The translations under genes and the position numbers were made by a program. From positions 1 to 64,000 of the forward strand of contig JAJDEH010000154.1 of assembly GCA_029259935.1 (NCBI GenBank): DNA of 64,000 nucleotides, given 5' to 3'. The first letter of the stretch is position 1, and each line of letters begins with the position of its first letter. The DNA comes from Planctomycetota bacterium (GTDB lineage: Bacteria; Planctomycetota; Planctomycetia; Pirellulales; Pirellulaceae). Positions 1 to 7,970 of the stretch are shown one piece after another. Under the pieces are notes generated by a model. That model was given only the letters and a program-made list of their open reading frames with translations. It was not told where the DNA came from and searched no databases.

Positions 1-370
1 ACACGACCCCCATTCCGCCGGACCCGACGACGCCCAGCACCTCGTAGGTGCCCACGCGCCCGATCATCCGATCGTCGTCTGTCGGCGCTAGCAAATTCAG
101 CACCGTATCATGGTTGAACGGCGCATCCTCGGCGGTCGGCGGGTCTGTCGAATCGCCTTCCCGCGGATCTAGACCCAGTGAGCCGGATTCCAACGACTCT
201 CGTACCCCAGACCAAACGTCATCGCCCGCCGCGGCCGCTTCGAGCTGGCGGCGGCAATCATGACAGTGATCCAAGTGGGACTCGAAAGCGGCCTGCTCGT
301 CGTCGCTCAGTCGTTGCTCAAGAAACCGCTCGATCCGCGCCGGATCGCATGTCAGTTGTTCGTGGCTCAT
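1..370 (-). CDS. Serine/threonine protein kinase with N-terminal anti-sigma-type zinc finger (partial)
   Basis: Only the first 123 codons lie in the window; the gene runs off the left edge. The start is the ATG at 370-368. The N-terminus has a short helical zf-HC2 type zinc-binding motif (HLDHCHDC, residues about 32-39) of the kind found in anti-sigma factors. After an acidic linker the sequence reaches a protein kinase start, with GTYEVLGVVGSGGMGVV matching the glycine-rich ATP-binding loop of Hanks-type kinases (GxGxxGxV). Proteins with a zf-HC2-like segment before a Hanks kinase are common in planctomycetes and usually sit in the membrane or follow an ECF sigma gene. The catalytic loop and any C-terminal sensor are outside the window, so activity and partner cannot be judged. 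Confidence 0.85.
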   Translation of the reverse strand, partial: MSHEQLTCDPARIERFLEQRLSDDEQAAFESHLDHCHDCRRQLEAAAAGDDVWSGVRESLESGSLGLDPREGDSTDPPTAEDAPFNHDTVLNLLAPTDDDRMIGRVGTYEVLGVVGSGGMGVV

Positions 371-522
371 CGTGATATCTCCTGACAACTTATACACGAT
401 GCCGAGTGAAATCTGACACGATCCGTAACAACGAAAACCGCGTGTGCCGCTAATTCGCGAAATTAGTAAGTGACGCAGCTTGCATCCCGACAATAAAAAT
501 CCGGGAACGACGAATACAGATC

Positions 523-765
523 ATGGGCGACTCAACGGAAGTCGAGCGAGACCTTTGCCTTTGTCCGGATTGCCGGGCGGAGGTGTCCGAAGAAGCGACG
601 CACTGTCCCCGTTGCGGGTCGTACTTTCCGTCGCTGCCAGATCGCCAGTCCTTGAACACTCCGCCGGCCTTCAATCTTCTCCGCTGGACGGTGTTCGCCG
701 TAGCGGTGGCAATTGGAATCTGGGCGCTGCTGCTGGGATTCCTGGCGCTGCTGAACCGACTGTAG
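523..765 (+). CDS. Small zinc-ribbon membrane protein
   Basis: This 80-residue protein has a four-Cys zinc ribbon at the N-terminus (CPDCRAEV followed by CPRCGSYF, residues 14-34) and one hydrophobic helix at residues about 52-78, ending in a short basic tail. The ATG at 523 is the first in frame. Such small ribbon-plus-helix proteins are frequent in planctomycetes and have no known function. It is divergent from the kinase gene on its left. It might bind a partner through the ribbon while anchored in the membrane, but nothing in the context identifies one. I consider it a real gene because the Cys spacing and the helix are both coherent. Confidence 0.6.
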   Translation: MGDSTEVERDLCLCPDCRAEVSEEATHCPRCGSYFPSLPDRQSLNTPPAFNLLRWTVFAVAVAIGIWALLLGFLALLNRL

Positions 766-881
766 ATCGGCCATCGCGGCCGCGATATTGACGCGGAGAG
801 GGTTCTGTTCTAAAAGTCGCGACCGTGGGGGTTCTGGTTCCGCTAGCGGACTCGGCGCGGGCGACTAATAGGCGTATTCAC

Positions 882-1262
882 ATGAGATCGACGGTCCAGT
901 TTATTGTTCCAGCTTCTTTGCTGATATTCATGGTCTGCGTTCCAGGCTGTATGTCTCATCTCACGTGGTTTATGAACTGTGAATACGCTGTTTCCACTCA
1001 AGACGGCCACTTGGACGATCTCCCCCCAGATGTCGCCGAAGCGTGGCATGCGTGGACTGCCTCGAATCCGGGCTATCGGCTGCACTCAATTAGCATCGTG
1101 TCGATGAGTGACGTGCCCACGTTCTTCTCATTTCACCTAGAGGATCCGGACGGAAATCGGCACCGAGCGAGCTTCAACAGCGACGGATCGTTTCGCCACC
1201 TGCGGCCAGCCGACCCGGATCCGCTTCAGATTCAACCTGGTGCCGCCGCAACGAGTGGATGA
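882..1262 (+). CDS. Hypothetical small lipoprotein
   Basis: The reading frame opens at 825, but the ATG at 882 starts a typical export signal: basic start (MRST), hydrophobic stretch, then VPGC, a plausible lipobox with the lipidated Cys at residue about 23. The mature part of about 103 residues has no motif I recognise. It contains a segment (EDPDGNRHRASFNSDGSFRH) suggestive of a small beta-sheet domain. It stands alone, followed within 20 bases by a structured repeat. I infer a membrane-attached lipoprotein of unknown role. The start choice rests on the signal sequence. Confidence 0.5.
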   Translation: MRSTVQFIVPASLLIFMVCVPGCMSHLTWFMNCEYAVSTQDGHLDDLPPDVAEAWHAWTASNPGYRLHSISIVSMSDVPTFFSFHLEDPDGNRHRASFNSDGSFRHLRPADPDPLQIQPGAAATSG

Positions 1263-1280
1263 CCCGGGTACGATAACGGC

Positions 1281-1600
1281 GTGTGCCGTAGTTTTTTCTG
1301 GCGGGATGACGGGTAAGATCCGCAACCGGAAAGCAGCCGTGAAACGGCGAAAGCATTTAGCCGCCGGCGTGAGCCGGCGGATAGCCCGTCGTGAAGAACC
1401 GTGCCGCGAAAGCGGCGACAGCACAAAGAACGGTGCAACAAGTCCAGTGCTGCTGACGCCGCTTTCGCGGCTAGGCGTGGGGCTTTCCTTGATCCATGGG
1501 CTGGCGCCCATGGCTACATGCTACCGCCGTTTTCACGGCTTTCAAAACAGCGGACCGATGGTTGCGGTTAACAAGTCGCGACCTAAGTCTTCATCATGGC
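1281..1600. repeat. Nested inverted-repeat element, copy 1
   Basis: This non-coding stretch is repeated at 49600-49935 with about 80 percent identity by eye. It folds as nested palindromes: an outer pair at 1336-1356 and 1518-1539, an inner pair at 1403-1423 and 1451-1471, plus local hairpins such as 1494-1513 (CCATGGGC and GCCCATGG arms) and one around 1361-1380. It fills most of the 510-base gap between the lipoprotein gene and the ferritin-like gene. The open frame spanning it (1240-1677) is a by-product of the repeat. There is no transposase. It could be a mobile non-autonomous element or a structured RNA. Confidence 0.8.
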
Positions 1601-1772
1601 GATTGATAAGCTGGCCACGAATTCTGACCCCACACATAACGGCTGCCGTGTTGAACAGGTGCGGGGCTACGCATTAGACTAGCCGATGCCGCGCGAAGTT
1701 GTTCGCCCTTGGCCGTCCCACACACGCGAGCCGCGCGAAAGTTACTGACGAACACATCTAGGAGCTTTACCC

Positions 1773-2228
1773 ATGGCCGCGTCCAACGACGAAGTGATCA
1801 AGCTGTTAACCGCCGCTTATTGCATGGAAATTGAAACCGTTATGAACTATCTGGCCAACAGCACGAACCTTGACGGCGTGCGGGCGGAAGAGATCAAGAA
1901 ATCGTTGGCGGCCGACGTCAACGAGGAAATCCTGCACGCTCAACAACTGGCTCAGCGAATCAAGCAGATTGGCGGCGTGGTTCCCGGTTCCAAGTCGGTC
2001 GAAATCGGCGCTCAGCTACAACCGCCCAGCGATACGACCGATGTCGTCGGCGTCATTGAAGCGGTGATCGACGCCGAGAGTAACGCTTGCGCCCACTACA
2101 AGAAAGTCATTCGCGCGACCGATGGTGAGGATTACGTGACGCAAGATCTGTGCATTCGCCTGCTGGCCGACGAAGAGCAACATCTGGTGTTGTTCCGCGG
2201 CTTTCTCAAGGAGTATGCCAAGGCGTAA
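1773..2228 (+). CDS. Ferritin-like/bacterioferritin-type protein
   Basis: The 151-residue protein is all-helical with the metal ligands of a ferritin-like four-helix bundle: paired Glu in helix 1 (CMEIETVMNYL), EEILHAQQL (ExxH) in helix 2, EAVIDAESNACAHY in helix 3 and DEEQHLVLF (ExxH) in helix 4. Family members bind a di-iron centre and store iron or detoxify peroxide. A good ribosome binding site (TAGGAG) lies ahead of the ATG. The stop overlaps the start of the next gene in TAATG, so the two are probably translated together. It could be a bacterioferritin or a related oxidase; the exact subfamily is uncertain. It is expected to be cytoplasmic. Confidence 0.8.
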   Translation: MAASNDEVIKLLTAAYCMEIETVMNYLANSTNLDGVRAEEIKKSLAADVNEEILHAQQLAQRIKQIGGVVPGSKSVEIGAQLQPPSDTTDVVGVIEAVIDAESNACAHYKKVIRATDGEDYVTQDLCIRLLADEEQHLVLFRGFLKEYAKA

Positions 2229-3031
2229 TGAGCGGACGTCTGCGGGAAAAGGTGGTCGTCATCATCGGCGGCACGACCGGTTTGGGGCTGTCCGCCGCGC
2301 GGGCCTGCGTGGCGGAAGAAGCTCGTGTTGTCGTCGTGGGCCGCGATGAAGAGCATGCTCGGCAAGCGGCCGACGACCTTAGTTCCGCCTGCCAAAGCCA
2401 TGTCGGCGACGCCACCGAGCCGAGAACCGCCGTGACCGCCATCGATCTGGCTCTGCAATCCTTTGGAAGATTCGACGCGCTGTACCACGTCGCCGGCGGC
2501 AGCGGTCGCCGATTCGGAGACGGTCCGCTGGACGAAATCACCGACCAGGGTTGGCAGCACACCTTGCAGTTGAATCTGACATCGCAATTCAATTCCAGCC
2601 GTGCCGCCGTACGTCAATTCCTGAAACAGGGAACGGGCGGCAGCGTCGTGAACATGAGTTCCGTGCTGGCCGATTCGCCCTCGCCGCGTTTTTTTGCCAC
2701 GCACGCCTACGCGGCCAGCAAAGCGGCGACCATCGGCATGGCCACGGCGGCGGCGGCCTACTACGCACCGCGCGATATTCGATTCAACGTGGTCGCGCCC
2801 GCGCTGGTCGATACGCCGATGGCCGAGCGGGCGGTGGGCGACCCGCGAATCATGCAGTATGTGGCGACCAAGCAACCGCTGGACGGCGGACGAGCCGGAC
2901 GGCCCAGCGATTTGGACGCGGCGGTGGTGTATTTGCTTTCCGACGAATCGCGGTTTGTCACCGGTCAAGTGTTGCGAGTCGACGGAGGCTGGTCGCTGAC
3001 CGAAGGCCAGTACGCCGCCGACTCTAGCTGA
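2228..3031 (+). CDS. Short-chain dehydrogenase/reductase
   Basis: The start at 2228 shares one base with the ferritin-like gene's stop (TAATG), which favours it over the upstream in-frame codons. The 267-residue protein has the SDR Rossmann motif GGTTGLG near the N-terminus, the NLTSQF helix segment, the catalytic Ser region (NMSSVL) and the YAASK active-site Tyr-Lys pair. The C-terminal VTGQVLRVDGGW is typical of classical SDRs. It would oxidise or reduce a small alcohol or ketone with NAD(P). The substrate cannot be told. It is followed 10 bases later by the SIS gene, so the three genes probably form one transcript. Confidence 0.88.
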   Translation: MSGRLREKVVVIIGGTTGLGLSAARACVAEEARVVVVGRDEEHARQAADDLSSACQSHVGDATEPRTAVTAIDLALQSFGRFDALYHVAGGSGRRFGDGPLDEITDQGWQHTLQLNLTSQFNSSRAAVRQFLKQGTGGSVVNMSSVLADSPSPRFFATHAYAASKAATIGMATAAAAYYAPRDIRFNVVAPALVDTPMAERAVGDPRIMQYVATKQPLDGGRAGRPSDLDAAVVYLLSDESRFVTGQVLRVDGGWSLTEGQYAADSS

Positions 3032-3041
3032 TTCAAGCCAC

Positions 3042-3893
3042 GTGACGGACGATCACTCGACTCCTCAGGCCGTGCCAAGCAACCATGCCCACCCAACCAT
3101 GAACACCCAACCCGCCAGCCCCGCCGACGACTACTTAGACCGCTGCCGTGAGTTGGTTGAAATCGTCGCGGCCCAGAAGTCCGCTTTGGAACAGGCGGCC
3201 ACCTGGTTTGCCGATTCGATTTTGGCGGGACGAGTCGTCCACTTATTCGGCGCCGGACACAGCCGCATCTTGGTCGAAGAAATGTGGCCGCGTTACGGTT
3301 CGTTTCCGGGCTTCAATCCGATTGTGGAATTGTCGCTAACGTTTCATAACTTGGTGTCGGGCGCCAACGGACAGCGGCAAGCGATGTTCTTGGAAACACA
3401 AACCGGGCTGGCCGAACGGATTCTGCGCAACTTTGATTTATCGGAGGTCGATTCGGCGTTGGTCGTTTCGTCCAGCGGGGCGAATACCGTACCGATCGAG
3501 GTCGCGCAGATTCTCCACGATCGCGGCATGAAAGTGGTGGCCATCGTCAGCCAACGACATTGTGATGCGAGCCAAAGCAAACATCCCGACAACCACAAGC
3601 TAACGGATTTTGCCGACCTGGTTTTGGACACCGGAGCGCCGGTCGGCGATTCAATGGTAGAGATTCCCGGTCTGGAAACGCCCGTAGCGCCGGGATCGAC
3701 GGTGGGAGGCTGCCTGCTGGTGAATGCCATCAAGGCCGAGGTAGCGGCGCGTCTAACGCGGGCCGGTCAACCGCCAACCGTGCTGACCGCGGCCAATATC
3801 GTCGGCCGCGAAAAAGCAAGCGAGTTGTTTGAAGCCGCCTACGACGAACACGCCCGCCGAATGGCGAAGCTATACGAGAACCTGGGGATGTAA
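3042..3893 (+). CDS. SIS-domain sugar isomerase/phosphosugar-binding protein
   Basis: The protein carries a SIS fold: the FGAGHSRILVEE motif binds the sugar phosphate, and VVSSSGANTVPIEVA matches the second SIS loop. Overall it resembles the UPF0309-type sugar isomerase group (about 250 residues), whose members act on phosphorylated sugars or regulate them. The frame opens with GTG at 3042; an ATG at 3099 would drop 19 low-complexity residues and is an equally good start. It is the last gene of the ferritin-SDR-SIS run. A biochemical link between the three is not obvious. The protein is predicted to be cytoplasmic. Confidence 0.82.
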   Translation: MTDDHSTPQAVPSNHAHPTMNTQPASPADDYLDRCRELVEIVAAQKSALEQAATWFADSILAGRVVHLFGAGHSRILVEEMWPRYGSFPGFNPIVELSLTFHNLVSGANGQRQAMFLETQTGLAERILRNFDLSEVDSALVVSSSGANTVPIEVAQILHDRGMKVVAIVSQRHCDASQSKHPDNHKLTDFADLVLDTGAPVGDSMVEIPGLETPVAPGSTVGGCLLVNAIKAEVAARLTRAGQPPTVLTAANIVGREKASELFEAAYDEHARRMAKLYENLGM

Positions 3894-3927
3894 GGGGGCG
3901 TCGATTGGTGGAGCGGGGGTCTTCGGG

Positions 3928-4452
3928 TCACGCATCGGCACTCTTTCCGGTCCACGGCGTTAGCCTTGGAATCCAGCGAGGCACGTTCCGCCGATAGTCC
4001 TCGTACTCATCGCCGAATCGTTTGACCAGCCCCGGCTCTTCCGAAAGCGGAATGTAGATCGCATTCGCCACGGCAAAGAATCCGAACCAGATCAGTATCG
4101 GCGTGGAACTCGATGCCAAGGCTTCACCAAACAGGATGCACATGACTCCGGAAATCATCGGGTTGCGAACGTGTCGATACACGCCCTGAACGACCAGTCG
4201 CTCCGTTGGATTCCACGGAGCCAACGTTCCCTGGCCGGCCGTGGCGAACTGCTTGACGGTCGTCACGATCAGTATCAGTCCGGCTCCGCCGATGAGAACG
4301 CCGAAAATTGTGATCGCCGGTTGGAGGGCCGGATGAGCGGGCCAAACGCCAAAGGTATCCCAGCCGAACAAGACCAATGCCGTGGATGGGACAACCACCG
4401 CAGCCATCACGGGCAGCAAAAGAATCGCTCGGATGTGATGCCAAAGTTGCAT
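3928..4452 (-). CDS. Isoprenylcysteine carboxyl methyltransferase-like membrane protein
   Basis: This 174-residue protein has about four transmembrane helices and the family's conserved C-terminal block: YRHVRNPM, then SEEPGLVKRFGDEYEDYRRNVPRWIPR. Members of this ICMT/PEMT-like family are S-adenosylmethionine-dependent methyltransferases of membrane substrates, but most bacterial members have no known substrate. The gene is convergent with the SIS gene and divergent from the arsenic cluster on its right. I am confident of the family, not of the reaction. Confidence 0.8.
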   Translation of the reverse strand: MQLWHHIRAILLLPVMAAVVVPSTALVLFGWDTFGVWPAHPALQPAITIFGVLIGGAGLILIVTTVKQFATAGQGTLAPWNPTERLVVQGVYRHVRNPMISGVMCILFGEALASSSTPILIWFGFFAVANAIYIPLSEEPGLVKRFGDEYEDYRRNVPRWIPRLTPWTGKSADA

Positions 4453-4713
4453 GTCGAAGTCCAGTCCCAGTTCTTGGCTGGTGAATTAAAACGTTGCAGC
4501 AACGCCATTTTAGAAGATCCATTTGCGCTTGTGGCCGTTCCGGCGCAAATAACATTTCAAAGGGCGGGCGAACGTTCCCGCTGCTGCCGACCGTGGCTCG
4601 CCGGGCGAAGAAGTTCGGTGGTGGTTGCCTGGCGAAAGTTCTTGCGTCCTTTTCGAGCCATTCCCGTCTGTAGTTGCAGAATACCAACAATTCCTTAGAA
4701 AGGGAGCAAAACC

Positions 4714-5199
4714 ATGTCTACCAAATCTCCAGTCACTTTCGCTGCAAACCAGCGTATCCACGTCGCACTGGCCGTCTCGAATCTGAATCAATCCGTCGAG
4801 TTCTACCAAGTGCTGTTTGGTCAGGAGCCAACAAAAATTCGGCCGAATTACAGTAAGTTTGAAGTGGCCGATCCGTCGCTCAATCTCGCGCTGAATGAGT
4901 CCCAGGGGCCGACCGGGCCCGTCCATCCCGTGGGGCACTTTGGAGTCCAAGTGAAAACAACAACCGCCGTCACGGAAATGATCTCTCGATTCCAAACAGC
5001 GAAGTTGGAGACCGCGGTCGAGGAAGAAGTAGCGTGTTGCTATGCTATTCAGAACAAGGTGTGGGTGACCGATCCCGACGGCAATCGGTGGGAGGTCTTC
5101 GTGGTGCTGGACAACGATTCCGAACAGTACGCCCATGACAAATCGGAGTGTTGTTCGGAGGCCACCGAATGCTGTGATTCCCCTTCTTCCAGTTGTTAG
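4714..5199 (+). CDS. arsI: ArsI/CadI-family VOC metalloenzyme, probable C-As lyase
   Basis: The 161-residue protein has the vicinal-oxygen-chelate fold of ArsI/CadI. Probable Fe(II) ligands are H16 (IHVAL), H75 (GHFGVQV) and E127 (WEVF). The adjacent Cys pair C108-C109 (VACCYA) matches the thiols that bind trivalent organoarsenicals in ArsI. Known ArsI enzymes cleave the carbon-arsenic bond of methylarsenite; the CadI name comes from cadmium induction. The C-terminus is unusually Cys-rich (CC at 146-147 and 153-154, C161). A strong ribosome binding site (AAAGGGAG) precedes the ATG. Six bases later comes a SigZ-type sigma gene whose product also ends in Cys pairs. No arsR, arsB or arsC is nearby. 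Confidence 0.82.
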   Translation: MSTKSPVTFAANQRIHVALAVSNLNQSVEFYQVLFGQEPTKIRPNYSKFEVADPSLNLALNESQGPTGPVHPVGHFGVQVKTTTAVTEMISRFQTAKLETAVEEEVACCYAIQNKVWVTDPDGNRWEVFVVLDNDSEQYAHDKSECCSEATECCDSPSSSC

Positions 5200-5205
5200 G
5201 GCATC

Positions 5206-5805
5206 ATGTCCTCGAATCGCCAAATGAACTCAGATCGCCAAATCACCGAGCGAGTCTGGCATGACCTGCATGCCGCCTTGCTCGGTTTTATCCGCCAGAG
5301 AGTCGGTGACCAGACGCTGGCCGACGACCTTCTGCAAGACGTTTTTGTGCGCATTCAAGATAGGATCGACACGCTCCAGGAAACAGACCGATTGAGGGCC
5401 TGGGTTTATCAGATCACCAGAAACGTAATCACCGACTACTTCCGCGCCCGGGACAAAAATGCGAAACGGACTCCTGAAAGCGAGCCGGTCGCGGACGAAT
5501 CCACCGAGGCCAACCTGAATGCCGAAGTTGCCGGTTGGTTGACCGCAATGGTCGATGATTTACCGGACACTTACCGGGATGCTCTCCGGCTGTCGGAACT
5601 AGATGGCATGCGGCAAAAACAAGTCGCCGAGGCGTTGAGCATTTCACTTTCTGGTGCCAAATCACGCATTCAGAGAGGCCGGCTAATACTTAAAGAGGCG
5701 CTGTTGCGCTGTTGTCATTTCGAGCTTGACGAACGGGGCAACGTCATTGATTTCAACCAGCGGGCGCCTTGTTCGGACTGCTGCAGTGATGATTCGAGTT
5801 GTTGA
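5206..5805 (+). CDS. sigZ: SigZ-type ECF sigma factor with cysteine-rich tail
   Basis: The protein has sigma-70 region 2 (DDLLQDVFVRIQ, then WVYQITRNVITDYFR) and region 4 (DLPDTYRDALRLSELDGMRQKQVAEAL and GAKSRIQRGR). After region 4 comes RCCHFELDERGNVIDF, the extension seen in SigZ sigma factors. The tail then ends in C189, C192-C193 and C199. The gene begins six bases after arsI, so both are one operon. I infer that the Cys clusters bind arsenite or another soft metal and tune sigma activity, replacing an anti-sigma factor, since none is present nearby. The ATG at 5206 is used; a second ATG at 5224 is possible. Confidence 0.87.
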   Translation: MSSNRQMNSDRQITERVWHDLHAALLGFIRQRVGDQTLADDLLQDVFVRIQDRIDTLQETDRLRAWVYQITRNVITDYFRARDKNAKRTPESEPVADESTEANLNAEVAGWLTAMVDDLPDTYRDALRLSELDGMRQKQVAEALSISLSGAKSRIQRGRLILKEALLRCCHFELDERGNVIDFNQRAPCSDCCSDDSSC

Positions 5806-5840
5806 TGAAACGTCATACCTAACATGAGAGTCAATTTGAA

Positions 5841-6329
5841 ATGGACGGACCCAAACCCGTAACAATCCGACAACCGACCGAAGGCCGCTCCATCGGAATT
5901 GTTGGCGACATTTACCGTTTTCTGGCAACTGGCAAGGAAACGGCCGGGCGCTATGCAATGTTCGAGGCGATCGTCCTGCCCGGTGGTGGACCGCCTCCAC
6001 ACCTCCACCGCCGTGAAGACGAGACGTTTTACGTGCTGGAAGGCGAGATTACATTTCTCGTCGGTGATGAGCGAGTGGTCGCTGGTCCCGGCACGTTCGT
6101 GAACATGCCCATCGGAAACCCGCACGCCTTCAAGAACGAGACAGACCAGGCGGCCAAAATGCTGATCTCGTATGCCCCCGCCGGGTTGGAAGAATACTTC
6201 TTCGAGGTTGGACAGCCATTCGATGGTGAGTTGCCGCCGAAGCCGACGAAGGAGGAAATCGATAAGTTGATGGAAGCGGCACCGAATTATGGGATTGAGT
6301 TTGTTGCACCATCAGACGGTGGCGGCTGA
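5841..6329 (+). CDS. Cupin-domain protein
   Basis: This 162-residue single-domain cupin has the first metal-binding motif (GGGPPPHLHRREDETFYVLEG) and the second (GTFVNMPIGNPHAFKN), giving two His plus Glu in motif 1 and His in motif 2. Such quercetinase-like cupins either bind a metal and oxidise small molecules or act as small-molecule sensors. It lies 35 bases after sigZ and in the same direction, so it is probably the third gene of the arsenic operon or a target of the sigma factor. The C-terminal third (LPPKPTKEEIDKLMEAAPNYG) is common in cupins of this type. Confidence 0.82.
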   Translation: MDGPKPVTIRQPTEGRSIGIVGDIYRFLATGKETAGRYAMFEAIVLPGGGPPPHLHRREDETFYVLEGEITFLVGDERVVAGPGTFVNMPIGNPHAFKNETDQAAKMLISYAPAGLEEYFFEVGQPFDGELPPKPTKEEIDKLMEAAPNYGIEFVAPSDGGG

Positions 6330-6390
6330 GGCAATTCGGCGAACGGCCATCGCAAGTGACATGGCGAAGGCCAGCGGCTCCAGGAAATAA

Positions 6391-7887
6391 ATGGCTAAAC
6401 GAAAAACAACCCGCGTCGCGGAGTTTGGTGATTTTCAAACGCCTGGGGACCTTGCACGTCTGGCGTGCGGTGCAGTTCGACGACTTACGAGACCCAAGAG
6501 CATTTTTGAACCGACGTGTGGAAAGGGCGCGTTTCTTCTGGCGGCATTGGAATCATTTTCGACCGTGACCGATGCCGTCGGCCTGGATGTCAACCGCGAA
6601 TACGTGGAAGAGTGCAGAGAGACCATCCAACAAGCAGGGTACCAGGCGCGAATTGTTCACGCCGACTTCTTCTCGGGCGACTGGCGAGCAACGATTGATG
6701 AATTACCGGAGCCCATTTTAGTAATAGGTAATCCGCCGTGGGTAACCGCGTCCGAACTTGCCACACTCGGCAGTGAAAACGTGCCCGAAAAGAGCAACTT
6801 TCTTGGCTTCAACGGTTTTGAAGCGATCTCGGGCAAGAGCAATTTTGATATTTCCGAATGGATGCTGATGCGCCTGTTTGACGTTCTATGCAAACGGCGG
6901 GCAACCCTGGCGATGCTGTGCAAGACGGCGGTTGCTCGCAAAGTGCTGGCCTACGCATGGAAGAACCAGCTACCCGTACGTGACGCTTCGCTTCACCGCA
7001 TTGACGCTTCCCGGTTTTTCGACGCTGCCGTTGATGCGTGCTTCCTCGTTTGCCGGTTTGGCACGGCGGTCCGCTTTCAATGTAATGTGTTTGAGTCGTT
7101 GGAAGCGAACAGGCCCGCGTCAACTTTTGGGTACGCAGACAACCAGGTGATTGCCGACATGCAATCGTACACCGAGTTGAAGCATTTGCGGGGCCCAGCC
7201 CTCTCACCCTACCGTTGGCGTTCCGGTGTAAAACACGACTGCCGAAAGGTGATGGAACTGGTTCGAAGAGGAGATCAATTTGAAAACGGTTTGGGGGAAA
7301 CCATCGGAATGGAGGCGGACTATCTATATCCGATGTTGAAGAGTTCGGAGCTGTCGAACGGCAGCAAGTCGCCGGATCGCTATATGCTCGTTACGCAGCG
7401 GTCGACGGGTCAAGATACGGCGGCGATCCAAGACAATTTGCCGCACACATGGCGCTATTTGACGGATCACGCCGACGCACTAGATCGACGTGGTAGCTCG
7501 ATCTACAAGAATCGTCCACGTTTTTCCGTGTTCGGTGTGGGAGCGTACACATTCGCGCCGTGGAAGGTCGCGATTTCGGGGTTCTACAAATCTCTTCACT
7601 TTGTCAAGGTCGGCAACGTTGACGGAAAGCCAATTGTGCTGGATGACACGGCGTACTTATTGGCGTGCCGCACGGAAGAGGAAGCCGACCTCATTTGCTC
7701 CCTCTTGAATTCCGATCTGTCGCGTCGTTTCTATTCATCATTCATCTTTTGGGACCAAAAGCGGCCGATCACGGTATCCGTGCTATCTCGGCTGGACATT
7801 CGCGCTTTGGCAGTTGAAAGCGGCAAGGGTGAAGAGTTTGCGAGGTATTGCGCCAGTCACATGCCCGCGACAACCGTCTCGGTTTGA
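6391..7887 (+). CDS. N6-adenine-type DNA methyltransferase, solitary
   Basis: The 498-residue protein starts with GDFQTP, typical of gamma-class adenine methyltransferases. It has motif I (FEPTCGKGAF, residues 39-48) for S-adenosylmethionine and the catalytic motif IV NPPW (residues 114-117). The C-terminal half, from about residue 260, resembles a TaqI/Eco57I-type target recognition region. No restriction endonuclease, helicase or specificity gene is adjacent: a cupin lies before it and a DUF1501 protein after it. It could be an orphan regulator of DNA methylation, a degenerate restriction-modification remnant, or a single-chain type IIG enzyme, but it shows no obvious nuclease motif. Base composition is slightly more AT-rich than its neighbours, which may signal transfer. 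Confidence 0.8.
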   Translation: MAKRKTTRVAEFGDFQTPGDLARLACGAVRRLTRPKSIFEPTCGKGAFLLAALESFSTVTDAVGLDVNREYVEECRETIQQAGYQARIVHADFFSGDWRATIDELPEPILVIGNPPWVTASELATLGSENVPEKSNFLGFNGFEAISGKSNFDISEWMLMRLFDVLCKRRATLAMLCKTAVARKVLAYAWKNQLPVRDASLHRIDASRFFDAAVDACFLVCRFGTAVRFQCNVFESLEANRPASTFGYADNQVIADMQSYTELKHLRGPALSPYRWRSGVKHDCRKVMELVRRGDQFENGLGETIGMEADYLYPMLKSSELSNGSKSPDRYMLVTQRSTGQDTAAIQDNLPHTWRYLTDHADALDRRGSSIYKNRPRFSVFGVGAYTFAPWKVAISGFYKSLHFVKVGNVDGKPIVLDDTAYLLACRTEEEADLICSLLNSDLSRRFYSSFIFWDQKRPITVSVLSRLDIRALAVESGKGEEFARYCASHMPATTVSV

Positions 7888-7970
7888 TATAATGTTGCTC
7901 TTGAGGCCCGTCAGTTCCGCCCAGTTGAGTGTCCCGATTCCTGGGACGGCAAGCGAGATTGTGTTGATCC

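Noticed and set aside
1240..1677. A 145-codon open frame across the first nested inverted-repeat element
   Set aside because: Its sequence is generated by the repeat; the second copy at 49600 does not keep the frame, and there is no ribosome site or domain.
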